Shown piece by piece: positions 36,855 to 44,764 of a DNA stretch of 64,000 nt (within the stretch, counting starts at the first letter, position 1; the number at the start of each line of letters is the position of its first letter). Location of the stretch: contig CAINOB010000002.1 in the NCBI GenBank assembly GCA_903851365.1, forward strand, positions 200,051 through 264,050. The letters run 5' to 3'. The notes beneath the pieces are model-generated. The model saw only the letters and a list, made by a program, of their open reading frames with translations. It searched no databases and was not told where the DNA came from. The translations under genes and the position numbers were made by a program. Origin of the DNA: an uncultured Bacteroidota bacterium (GTDB lineage Bacteria; Bacteroidota; Bacteroidia; Bacteroidales; UBA12481).

Positions 36855-38516
36855 TTATTGTTTTAATAATATGCGTTTGGTTTCTTCGATTCCGCTGGTT
36901 CCGATGGCTTTCGCGTTTTTATCACCATACCAGTAAACCGTGGAGGAATAATCAGCCGTTCCCGCGAACCAGCTGAGCAATTCAAAATCAAATTTAAACT
37001 TTCCCTGAAAAGGAATGCCATCCAGATTCCGGGTCCTGAAAAAAGTGTTATACCCATGCGAGCTGGTGGAATCGGCACGCGGGGCACCGCCGAAGGGAGT
37101 TTGAAAAAGCACTACCGGGGCCCACGAACTATTGTAATAATCCTCGGTTCCGGTACCAAAATGAGATGGAAAAGTGTCCTTGTCAACCCAGATTTTTTCA
37201 TCCCCCTCCCCGTACCAGCTTTTGGAATGATTATACAGGGAAAGAACATCGCCCTTGTATATTCCTTTACCGGTGAGGGTGCAGAAATTCCACTCCTTGC
37301 AGGTGGGCTTGTTGATATCCTCGTTGCAGTTGCTTAGCCAGAGCCCGGCCTCCTGCTTCCAGGAAGCGTGGAAATAAAGCGACCGGCTGTCCCATTTTAG
37401 CAGACTGGTTTTTATTCTGATGGCGACCTCAGCAACCGATGAGGAAACATTTTTAATACTGATGAAAGCCTTTTTTTGATAGGGCATCAGCCATCGGCTG
37501 GTGATGTTTCCGTTTCCGTCGGAGGTAAGGTACCAGCTGCTCACCGCCGGAGCGCCCATACCCCCTCCTGAGAAATCACTGATGGGTACCCATACCGTTG
37601 GGCAGCCATCGAAAGTGGCCGCAAATATCAGCTCCCGCATAACCTGTGCAAACTCTTCTCGATTTCCAATTTTGATATTGAACACGATCTCATAAACCGC
37701 ATTTTCGCCTTTGGGAAGGCTGATGAGGAGCGAATCGCCGGGGTTCAGCTTTTTCTGTCCATCACTGGTCACCATTTTTAAATCAGGTACCACGGGACTC
37801 AGCAATATCCTGTTTACTTCTTCAATCTTCTTTTGAGCACGTAAAGCAATTTCTTTTGAGAAAGATTCAATTCTGGCCGTACTTTCATATCGGCGGTAAT
37901 TGATCTGATAATACCGGGGTTTCTTATCCACCTTTACCGGAATCTCAATGGTAACCCTACAACCGTGAGCATACGGGATAGGTAAAAACGAGGTGCTTCC
38001 GCCACTTCCGTCGCTGGAATAGCTGGTATGCGGAATCATGAGCCCCTTGCCTGCTCCTGCCACTCCAACCTGCATCATGTCGTAGGCAGGGATCACAAAT
38101 TGCGGCTCCTTAGCCCCATCGAAATAAAACCGCAGTATGGGTTGCCTGTCGGCCGAGGTTATCCAGAACCGGGTGATCACGCCGGGACCGCTTTCGTCGA
38201 GCATTACTTTCTCAATCCGTCCGTTAATCGTGTCGATCCTAATGAAATTTCCCCCGTCATAGCCGTCGCCATTGGCGAACCAGTTGGGGGCATCCGGCGA
38301 AACCGAGCGCCTGTCGTGACTGCTTTCCTGGCGGCAGGTATAATATGGATCGGGGTACCGGGCCATCTCCTCCATCGATACCATTTCATCGAGCAGCGAC
38401 TCGAAAGTGATCACTTTTCCGGAGACCGACTGGCTTACCGCCGGCGGAACAAAGCCGGGCAAAGAGATCATTATGGCGCAGAAAAGCGCAATCGCGACAG
38501 GTTTTTTGTCAGTCAT
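36855..38516 (-). CDS. GH172 (DUF2961) exported glycosidase
   Basis: A 553-residue protein of the DUF2961 family, now GH172, a jelly-roll-fold group including alpha-D-fructofuranosidase/difructose-anhydride and D-arabinofuranosidase enzymes. Start ATG 38516 (MTDKKPVAIALFCAIM, a Sec signal) overlaps the upstream gene by 8 nt; a longer frame would begin inside that gene. Family marks: QESSHDRRS, DAPNWFANGDGYDGGNFIR, DESGPGVITRFWITS, YNHSKSWYGEGDEKIWVD and FGTGTEDYYNSSWA, where the Glu is the probable catalytic acid. Probable role: release of fructofuranose or arabinofuranose units. A second GH172 lies four genes upstream at 40673, and a GH32 at 44765 supports fructan-like substrates. Confidence 0.87.
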   Translation of the reverse strand: MTDKKPVAIALFCAIMISLPGFVPPAVSQSVSGKVITFESLLDEMVSMEEMARYPDPYYTCRQESSHDRRSVSPDAPNWFANGDGYDGGNFIRIDTINGRIEKVMLDESGPGVITRFWITSADRQPILRFYFDGAKEPQFVIPAYDMMQVGVAGAGKGLMIPHTSYSSDGSGGSTSFLPIPYAHGCRVTIEIPVKVDKKPRYYQINYRRYESTARIESFSKEIALRAQKKIEEVNRILLSPVVPDLKMVTSDGQKKLNPGDSLLISLPKGENAVYEIVFNIKIGNREEFAQVMRELIFAATFDGCPTVWVPISDFSGGGMGAPAVSSWYLTSDGNGNITSRWLMPYQKKAFISIKNVSSSVAEVAIRIKTSLLKWDSRSLYFHASWKQEAGLWLSNCNEDINKPTCKEWNFCTLTGKGIYKGDVLSLYNHSKSWYGEGDEKIWVDKDTFPSHFGTGTEDYYNSSWAPVVLFQTPFGGAPRADSTSSHGYNTFFRTRNLDGIPFQGKFKFDFELLSWFAGTADYSSTVYWYGDKNAKAIGTSGIEETKRILLKQ

Positions 38517-39000
38517 CTTTATAATGCTTGATCGGTATCCAGACTTCCTCTTCGGAGGAGTCATCATCACGTTTATATTTTTCGCCCAGTATTTCGAAAT
38601 GAGGCCTTTGATCGGCTACGTATCCCGATGCCGGCAGCCAGGTTCCGAATATGTATCCAAAGGTTTTTGGCGCATCGGCTGAGGAGCCTTTATGGATAAA
38701 AACAGCGTACAATCCACCGGGTAAGGTAAAAGGTTCCATCCCCTCCGGTATCCTGTTAAAATCAGGAACCTCTACAGTGGCCCATTTTACAAACAGATCG
38801 TCCGGATTAAAAGTCTCGAAGCTCATCGATGGTCCGTATACCTGGATCGCATAAAGCAAGTCACTGATTTGATTGGTAATCTCTTTTCGCCGGGGCATGA
38901 AGTTCCTCCACAACTGGAATGTTTTGTCCTGATTGAAAGTCATTTCCAGCTGCTGGCCCACCAGTTTTTTCTCGGGTAATATTTCTATTCTTGGCTCCAA
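38509..39000 (-). CDS. GyrI-like (AraC effector-binding) domain protein
   Basis: A 163-residue protein with the GyrI-like small-molecule-binding fold: PRIEILPEKKLVGQQLEM start, FQLWRNFMPRR, central VYGPSMSFETF, PGGLYAVFIHKG, and the hallmark FGYIFGTWLPASGYVADQRP with HFEILGEKY. There is no ATG at a sensible place; the frame begins with TTG at 39000, 15 nt after the pentapeptide-protein stop, giving the usual GyrI-type beginning. The family binds cationic small molecules and, as E. coli GyrI (SbmC), can inhibit DNA gyrase. Its neighbour is a pentapeptide-repeat protein, another gyrase-linked family. It overlaps the GH172 gene by 8 nt. Confidence 0.8.
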   Translation of the reverse strand: MEPRIEILPEKKLVGQQLEMTFNQDKTFQLWRNFMPRRKEITNQISDLLYAIQVYGPSMSFETFNPDDLFVKWATVEVPDFNRIPEGMEPFTLPGGLYAVFIHKGSSADAPKTFGYIFGTWLPASGYVADQRPHFEILGEKYKRDDDSSEEEVWIPIKHYKDD

Positions 39001-39015
39001 GGTTGCTAAAATTTA

Positions 39016-39588
39016 TTATTCGATTTCGATATCATGCTTGTCCAGCAATCCGGCTATTCCGGACATGGAAAATTTAGCTTTTTTAATCCGGTTGGTCTCG
39101 GGATTGATGGAATAATTCGTTGCGGTACGAAAATCTGCTTTTTCAATAATGCTCCTTTCGAAAATCGCATGGGTCAGGTCGCAGTTTTCAAACAGCGAAC
39201 CGGATAAATCACATTCGGTAAAATCCACCTCCTGAAGATTCACATTTTTAAAGCTTGTTTTCTTGAATTTGGTCCGATAAAAGGAGGAGTGACTCAGGTT
39301 GCAATTATCAAAACTTACTGTTAAACCAAACTGGTTGCATTTCCAAAAGTTGAGTCCGAGCATTTTGCAGCCTTTGAAGCCAGTGCCCCGTAAAGCAGTA
39401 TTGTTCAGCTTAGCCATGCTCAGGTTGCAATTGTCGAACCGGCAATCAATAAATGATATTTCAGTAATATCTGCATTGGAGAACTCGCAACTGATGAAAG
39501 TACAATTCTCATATTCACCAGTGGCGAGAGGCAATGCAGTAAAATCATTATGGTTGAAAACCAGGTTTCCGATATATTCCTTAATCAT
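39016..39588 (-). CDS. Pentapeptide-repeat protein (Qnr/McbG-like)
   Basis: A 190-residue protein made almost wholly of pentapeptide repeats, A(D/N)LXX-like, forming a right-handed square beta helix: CTFISCEFSNADITEISF, CRFDNCNLSMAKL, VSFDNCNLSHSSFYRTKF, VDFTECDLSGSLFENCDL. The length of about 190 fits the MfpA/Qnr/McbG class that mimics DNA and protects or inhibits gyrase; the interruption near residue 75-90 (GCKMLGLNFWKCNQF) corresponds to loops in that class. Cytosolic, no signal. It is embedded in a glycan-enzyme operon, 17 nt after the GH5-like gene and 15 nt before the GyrI-like gene. Gyrase interaction is a family hypothesis. Confidence 0.88.
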   Translation of the reverse strand: MIKEYIGNLVFNHNDFTALPLATGEYENCTFISCEFSNADITEISFIDCRFDNCNLSMAKLNNTALRGTGFKGCKMLGLNFWKCNQFGLTVSFDNCNLSHSSFYRTKFKKTSFKNVNLQEVDFTECDLSGSLFENCDLTHAIFERSIIEKADFRTATNYSINPETNRIKKAKFSMSGIAGLLDKHDIEIE

Positions 39589-39605
39589 GGTATGCTGGCT
39601 GGTTG

Positions 39606-40667
39606 TTATTTGATTTTTCCGTTGGTTTTCATGATGGCCTCAATCTCTTTCTGATCGAACGGGGTTTTGTCCTGCCGCAGGATATCGTGGAACCAGAGTT
39701 CCGGTTCTTTGCCGTCAGGATGCGGATCACCCCAAGCAAAGATCGTGTTTGTCTTTCCGGATACAAAACCCCAGTTGATGGCGCCAACATTGTATTGTCT
39801 GAACAGAGGCATGATGTTCTGGAAGCGGCAATCGAATTTGCGGGCCATATATTCCGAACAGATAATGGGTCGGTTGTACATCTTTAGAAACTTGATCCAG
39901 TAGGTTTCATCCTTCACGCTGTCATAACAGTGAAAAGTGATAATATCAGAATTGTCCAATCGGAATCGGTTGATATCCAGATCATCAAGATTATTAATTC
40001 CGCTAGTCAACGGCTGGCTGGGACGGATTTCCCACGCCCAGTTGTATACCCGTTTCAGCAAACCGAGTGTTTCTGTACCGGGCTCATTGAACAAGTCCCA
40101 GCAGAGGATACGGTCATCATTTTTAAAGGCTCCCATCACATCTTTCACGTATTTTTCCAGATCGGCATACAGCTTTGCCGTATCCTTGCGCAGGCTCCTG
40201 GACGGGTCCTGCACCCATCCCGAGTTGTGTACGCCGGGCTTTGGATCAGGCTGTTTACCAAGATGTGACTCTTCCATCCAGCAGTCATCGAAAAAGACAA
40301 ACATGGCGGTAATCTTATGTTTTGCAGATATCGCCAGGTACTGATCCATCCTTTTTTTGAACCCCTCGGGATCGTTTTTCCACACCAGGCTATTCAGGAA
40401 TACGCGCATGGTAGAGAAACCCAGCTCCTCGGCCCAGCCCAGTTCCTTATCGATAGTGGTTGGATCGAAGCTCTCTTTTTGCCACATCTCGACCGAATTG
40501 ATAGCGGTAGCAGGGATGTAATTACACCCACTTTGCCAGCCTTTTTTCTGATACCAGGCATTAGCCTTTTCTTTCGACCATACTTTTGATGGGTTTGTCT
40601 GGGCTGCCACACTGCCCAGGCTGATCAGCAGGGCGGCGGCGATAGATAGGTAACGATGTGTTTTCAT
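39606..40667 (-). CDS. Exported GH5-like (clan GH-A) glycoside hydrolase
   Basis: A 353-residue protein, ATG at 40667 (MKTHRYLSIAAALLISLGSV) with Sec signal ending AAAQ-like; a TTG three codons earlier is less likely. The mature part is a TIM barrel of clan GH-A: FSTMRVFLNSLVW, MFVFFDDCWM, the acid/base motif CWDLFNEPG, TFHCYDSV, the nucleophile candidate ICSEYMARKF, and GAINWGFVSGK at the last strand. This order fits GH5/GH2-like retaining enzymes that cut beta-linked sugars. Five nt separate it from the GH172 lipoprotein upstream. The exact subfamily and linkage cannot be told. Confidence 0.85.
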   Translation of the reverse strand: MKTHRYLSIAAALLISLGSVAAQTNPSKVWSKEKANAWYQKKGWQSGCNYIPATAINSVEMWQKESFDPTTIDKELGWAEELGFSTMRVFLNSLVWKNDPEGFKKRMDQYLAISAKHKITAMFVFFDDCWMEESHLGKQPDPKPGVHNSGWVQDPSRSLRKDTAKLYADLEKYVKDVMGAFKNDDRILCWDLFNEPGTETLGLLKRVYNWAWEIRPSQPLTSGINNLDDLDINRFRLDNSDIITFHCYDSVKDETYWIKFLKMYNRPIICSEYMARKFDCRFQNIMPLFRQYNVGAINWGFVSGKTNTIFAWGDPHPDGKEPELWFHDILRQDKTPFDQKEIEAIMKTNGKIK

Positions 40668-40672
40668 AATTT

Positions 40673-42196
40673 TCAATTTACGATAAGGCTGAAAGCCCAG
40701 AGATGATTGTTAGGGATTTTATTGAAGTTTATCGATTTTATCAGGATTTCATTTGCACCTTTCTTTAATCTGACGGGGATATTCTGAAATCCGAAATCAT
40801 GCTCATGATACAGGGTGGTAACTTTCTCACCATTCACCCAAAGTGAGATCCAGTCGTCGAAGGCTATCCGGATGGAGGCATTTCCGGAGCGTTTGCTCTC
40901 CACAGTCCCCCTGGCGTAAACTGCCTGATCGGTCAGCGCAAAAGGCGTATAGGTGTGGGTGAAATAAAAACGGTGAAAGTTCACCCAGGTATGATCGGGC
41001 TGAAGTTCGTGAACTGCATAATTTTTTGTTCCGATTTTAAGGGTGTCGGGCCAAGAGCCAGACAGCCCGGCGGGCAGATCGGTCTTATCAAATTCCTCTT
41101 TTGTTTTGCAAGGAAATGTACCCGTGATCTGCCACTTTTTCGGGGTAAGCACTTCCGGAGCAGTGGTGCCGGTTTTCTTGTAATACCAGATAACGGTCTC
41201 GGTATGGTCAGGCCTTGTTCCGACTCGCATGGATATCGAGGAAGAGAAAGAAACGGGATCGGGCCCCAGCCACCGGTAAACAATTGCCTCCTGCTGGAGA
41301 GCGAAAATGGAGCCATCTTTCGGGTCCGATCCTTCAAATCGCTTATAGGTATGGTAGGGAACACCGAACCAGGGAGTTTGATGGGAATGAAATCCCCAGG
41401 TGAAACCATAATCATCCTCCATATTGAAGCCACGAATCGCATTTGGGTCAGTCTCCCCATCGATCAGCCAGGTGATGCCCCCGTGATGATACATGAGGTC
41501 ATCGAATTTCAGTTGAATAATTCCCTGCATGATGCCGGCGATAAATCCTGATCCTGAAACATCGGCCATCACCATGGTCCCCCCGCGCGCAGGTGCGGGA
41601 TTCATTATATTATGCGTCACATACAACCGGTATGGAGTGATCCGGGTGCCATCGGCATATTTGTGCCAGTTGACCATGGCCGACATGCCTTTCTTTTCCA
41701 GCTCATAAATGCGGATGCTGCAAGAATCCTGAAAGGGGATAGGCAGGTAGCAGGTGTATCCCGGCTCGCCGCCGCCACCGAAATCTTTCTTGACCATATC
41801 ATTGGGCATGCTTACCAGTGCTGCCGAATTGAGCAGATAGGGCTCCTTGCCCAGCAGCGTACCAAAAAACACATCAGCTGGCATATCCACCTGGGTTACT
41901 CCATCGGCACGGATCACAATACGCTTGTGCTCTGCATAAAGGAACCAGATACTTCTCACGCAACCGGGCCCCTTGGCATCAAGCAGGTTATAATAACCAC
42001 CCGGTTCCAGAACATTGTTAGTGTTCTGTCGAAACGACTTGAAATCCACTGGCAGCTGTATAAGCGGCATCACAGGATCGGAATAAACCTGTACCTCGGC
42101 TGGTTTTACTTTACAGCCTGAGAGGAGTATGACCAGGATGGCGGTGATAATTGTACCTCCGGGTCCACTTGATCTTGCGATTTCAACATTCAACAT
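40673..42196 (-). CDS. GH172 (DUF2961) lipoprotein with C-terminal beta-sandwich
   Basis: A 507-residue putative lipoprotein: lipobox LVILLSGCKV near residue 28. The GH172 fold shows as GYYNLLDAKGPGCVRSIWFL, RIVIRADGVTQVDMPADVFFG, GYTCYLPIPFQDSC and FNMEDDYGFTWGFH, where the Glu-Asp pair replaces the GTGTEDYY motif of the sister protein at 36855. The last 120 residues (ALTDQAVYARGTVES, ISLWVNGEKVTTLYH, PVRLKKGANEILIKSINFN) form a carbohydrate-binding-like beta sandwich. The two GH172 proteins are strongly diverged and probably not redundant. Co-transcribed with 42220 (23-nt gap) and the GH5-like gene. Confidence 0.8.
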   Translation of the reverse strand: MLNVEIARSSGPGGTIITAILVILLSGCKVKPAEVQVYSDPVMPLIQLPVDFKSFRQNTNNVLEPGGYYNLLDAKGPGCVRSIWFLYAEHKRIVIRADGVTQVDMPADVFFGTLLGKEPYLLNSAALVSMPNDMVKKDFGGGGEPGYTCYLPIPFQDSCSIRIYELEKKGMSAMVNWHKYADGTRITPYRLYVTHNIMNPAPARGGTMVMADVSGSGFIAGIMQGIIQLKFDDLMYHHGGITWLIDGETDPNAIRGFNMEDDYGFTWGFHSHQTPWFGVPYHTYKRFEGSDPKDGSIFALQQEAIVYRWLGPDPVSFSSSISMRVGTRPDHTETVIWYYKKTGTTAPEVLTPKKWQITGTFPCKTKEEFDKTDLPAGLSGSWPDTLKIGTKNYAVHELQPDHTWVNFHRFYFTHTYTPFALTDQAVYARGTVESKRSGNASIRIAFDDWISLWVNGEKVTTLYHEHDFGFQNIPVRLKKGANEILIKSINFNKIPNNHLWAFSLIVN

Positions 42197-42219
42197 TGGC
42201 TTTGGTCTTTATTATTTGG

Positions 42220-44610
42220 TCAGTTAATCCACTGCATTCCATTGACCGTGCTGGAAACGGGTTTTTTGCCGGCAAACCGGACCTGGCATTTCAACGGGTT
42301 TTTGGTGTTAACATGAACCCGGTCGACTATGTTTTCCGATGGGGTGATAATCAGGCTACCTCCCACTTTTTCGCAGGAACAATTGTATGATTTAACGGAT
42401 CCGTCCTGCCGTTCGATAACATACGCGGCATTGAGGGCAAATTCCTCCATAGCCTTGAATATTTCATACGGAATCTGGTCACCCGTCCAACCCCATTCAA
42501 CACGGTCAAGGTAGGTGTCTCCAACAGTACATTTTCCATACCATTCTCCTATTGTTTCCAAATATTCCTCGCTGTAAACATAGGGGACTGCCTGTCCGTC
42601 AGGTTTTTTCGGGTCGGGCATCCGCTTGAACGCTGCCAGATGGGGATCAATCACGTATGCCTGGCGCAGCCGGCCGGATGGCCAGTCCATCAGTTGGGCG
42701 CATGACCCCAGTGCGTTCATCACCCCTTCAAGCAAATCCTCGTGTCCGGTGAGCAGGTATTCATAATATACGGCATAAAGGCGCCATCCCGACCAGCCAT
42801 GTGGCGAAGTGGTCATCTGCCCGTCAACCTTGTTATCGCCCCAGGCTTCCCACCACCGGATAGTGCTGCCATTAGAGCGCGTATCCGGCGAGAGAAGCCG
42901 GGTAAGACAGGAGTGGGCATTAAGGAATCCAAGTGCTGCATCGGAATATCTCTGACGTTCAGCCGGATCACTCTGCATCAGGGCAAACATTGCAATTTGT
43001 GTGGCGGAGCAGGAAACTGAGCCATCCTCGAAAGTGCCGCCACCCTCGGTTTTTACATCAAGCTTCTTCTTGACAAGATCGTCAATGGAACGTTTAACAG
43101 ATTGATAGTGCTTATCATACAGATCTTTCCATTTCGGGTCCTTTGCCCCGAGCGGTTTCTCAACCTCCATGAGTTCAACGATTGCCTTGGCCACATAGAG
43201 CACCGAAGTATAAGGATGCATGCCATATCCTCCATAGTATCCTTCAGCATGTTGGCGCGAAAGAAGGTAAGAAGCAAATTTCTCAGCCATCTCCAAGGTC
43301 TTCATGTCATCGGTAGCCAGATATTTATCTACCAGAACGCTTAGCATAAAGGAGCCGTTTTGTATCCGCTCCTTGTTCCCGCTCATGTAAAAGCCGTTCT
43401 CTTCCTTAAATAGCCTGGCCAGAATTTTCTCCAGAATCTTGTCGCCTTTTACATCGATGGCCGGGTCGGGAAAATGTTTGGATGCCAGCCAAAACCCCAG
43501 TAAACCATAATAGCTTTCACAGGAATATCCATCTGCATCACCGTTCAGGTCGGCTCTCGGAGTCAGCCGCAAAGCCTCCTGCCTGGCGCTCTGGATATAC
43601 CACGACCATTTGGGCCGGACATAGAACCGGCCCATCGCAGTTTTGCCGTTTTCTGCCTTTACGCTGACATTGTAATATCCATATTCACCGGTTTCCGAAA
43701 AAGTAGATTGATATTTTCCATTTTGTGAAGCTCCCTTAACGATCACGGGATAAACTTTTCCTGCAGGGTTGGTCACAGTCATGGTGATGGGGCCAGGCGA
43801 GAAGATCGAAAACTCTGCCACCTGATCCGGTTCCAGGGTGTAATTGTAAAGATCAAGCATGGGTGCTTCGGCACTCTTTGCCAGTGTGGATTTAACCTGA
43901 TCCAGCTTATCGATAGCCATGATTTCAATGGTCCAGGTGCGCTCTTCCCCGGAAATGAGAGGTTTATATGCCGGATGATGGTCCGGGACGGGTGGTTTCT
44001 GCAGAAGATCCAAACTCGCCGTGTACACGTAATGGTCATACATTTGATTGCGATATTCGATGGTATATGATCCCACCGGATCTTTACAGGAGATACCCAG
44101 TATTTTTCCCAATGGTGTCATAAAATATCCCCAGAAATGAGTAAGCTCACAACGCAGAAAGGTTGGAAAATAAAGCGTGTTCCATTGCGGATACTTATCC
44201 ATAAAGGCATCAATACCTAAAATCAAAGGCAATCGCTCGGGGACAAAATCCTTGTTATTGTTGTTTTTTAAAGAGACCTGAAGCAGCAGTGAACTCTCTG
44301 AAATCTTATAGGCCAATTGATAGTAAATACCCTGGATTTCAACAAAATAAACCGGAATCCCAGGCGTATGCTGTTTCAGGGTAACCTGACTGCCAAATCC
44401 CGGACCGCTGAATTCATCAGTCCGGAACTTTACTTCCTGCCATCCATCGGAATAATGGACTTTCAGGTTTTTAATGGTTCCATTTTCATTCAGTCCGGCA
44501 ACGATTCCTTCTGATTCCGAACCAATCACCGTTGTAGTTTGTGCCTGCAGGTTTCCACTGAGAATAGTTCCGGTCAGGAAGAGAATGAGGAGAGGGTGTA
44601 GGGGTTTCAT
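42220..44610 (-). CDS. Exported (alpha/alpha)6-barrel glycosidase-like protein, unknown family
   Basis: A 796-residue exported protein (Sec signal MKPLHPLLILFLTGTILSG). Residues 25-330 are beta-rich (TVIGSESEGIVAGLNENGTI; FSIFSPGPITMTVTNPAGKV), like an N-terminal beta-sandwich plus a linker domain. From about 340 comes an (alpha/alpha)6-type helical part: RPKWSWYIQSARQEALRL, DADGYSCESYYGLLGFWLAS, GYYGGYGMHPYTSVLYVA, STIRWWEAWGDNK and MTTSPHGWSGWRLYAVYYEY, with many surface Trp/Tyr. A short beta domain ends the protein. It fits a glycosidase or lyase of plant or microbial glycans, but no named family is certain. First gene of the seven-gene run to 35406. Confidence 0.7.
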   Translation of the reverse strand: MKPLHPLLILFLTGTILSGNLQAQTTTVIGSESEGIVAGLNENGTIKNLKVHYSDGWQEVKFRTDEFSGPGFGSQVTLKQHTPGIPVYFVEIQGIYYQLAYKISESSLLLQVSLKNNNNKDFVPERLPLILGIDAFMDKYPQWNTLYFPTFLRCELTHFWGYFMTPLGKILGISCKDPVGSYTIEYRNQMYDHYVYTASLDLLQKPPVPDHHPAYKPLISGEERTWTIEIMAIDKLDQVKSTLAKSAEAPMLDLYNYTLEPDQVAEFSIFSPGPITMTVTNPAGKVYPVIVKGASQNGKYQSTFSETGEYGYYNVSVKAENGKTAMGRFYVRPKWSWYIQSARQEALRLTPRADLNGDADGYSCESYYGLLGFWLASKHFPDPAIDVKGDKILEKILARLFKEENGFYMSGNKERIQNGSFMLSVLVDKYLATDDMKTLEMAEKFASYLLSRQHAEGYYGGYGMHPYTSVLYVAKAIVELMEVEKPLGAKDPKWKDLYDKHYQSVKRSIDDLVKKKLDVKTEGGGTFEDGSVSCSATQIAMFALMQSDPAERQRYSDAALGFLNAHSCLTRLLSPDTRSNGSTIRWWEAWGDNKVDGQMTTSPHGWSGWRLYAVYYEYLLTGHEDLLEGVMNALGSCAQLMDWPSGRLRQAYVIDPHLAAFKRMPDPKKPDGQAVPYVYSEEYLETIGEWYGKCTVGDTYLDRVEWGWTGDQIPYEIFKAMEEFALNAAYVIERQDGSVKSYNCSCEKVGGSLIITPSENIVDRVHVNTKNPLKCQVRFAGKKPVSSTVNGMQWIN

Positions 44611-44617
44611 GGGGATG

Positions 44618-44673
44618 GGGTGTCGGGTATCGGGTGTCAGGTATCGGGTATTGGGTGTCGGGTGTCGGGTATC
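44618..44673 (+). repeat. Eight-copy 7-bp tandem array GGGTRTC
   Basis: Eight consecutive heptamers: GGGTGTC, GGGTATC, GGGTGTC, AGGTATC, GGGTATT, GGGTGTC, GGGTGTC, GGGTATC. It begins 8 nt upstream of the (alpha/alpha)6 gene start and runs straight into the palindromic repeat at 44673-44700. It lies where a leader or promoter of the seven-gene run should be. Confidence 0.9.
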
Positions 44674-44700
44674 CCCAGACTGAAGCCTGGGGTTAATCAG
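44673..44700 (+). repeat. REP-like palindromic repeat, third copy
   Basis: CCCCAGACTGAAGCCTGGGG followed by TTAATCAG; matches copy A at 30972 except for two bases. The rest of 44701-44764 holds a TGCCCTC array (44739-44763) and no gene. Confidence 0.75.
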
Positions 44701-44738
44701 AGGGCTGTAGCGAATACTTCATTCTTATTACTAATTTC

Positions 44739-44763
44739 TGCCTTCTGCCCTCTGCCCTCTGCT
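44739..44763. repeat. TGCCCTC-type tandem array at the GH32 3' border
   Basis: TGCCTTC, TGCCCTC, TGCCCTC and a partial TGC, ending 2 nt before the GH32 stop codon. Same family as 29097-29132 and 56512-56542. Confidence 0.7.
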
Positions 44764-44764
44764 T

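Noticed and set aside
40955-41551. Plus-strand open frame of 198 codons opposite the GH172 lipoprotein
   Set aside because: Shadow of the coding strand; composition is typical of an antisense frame and there is no recognisable domain.
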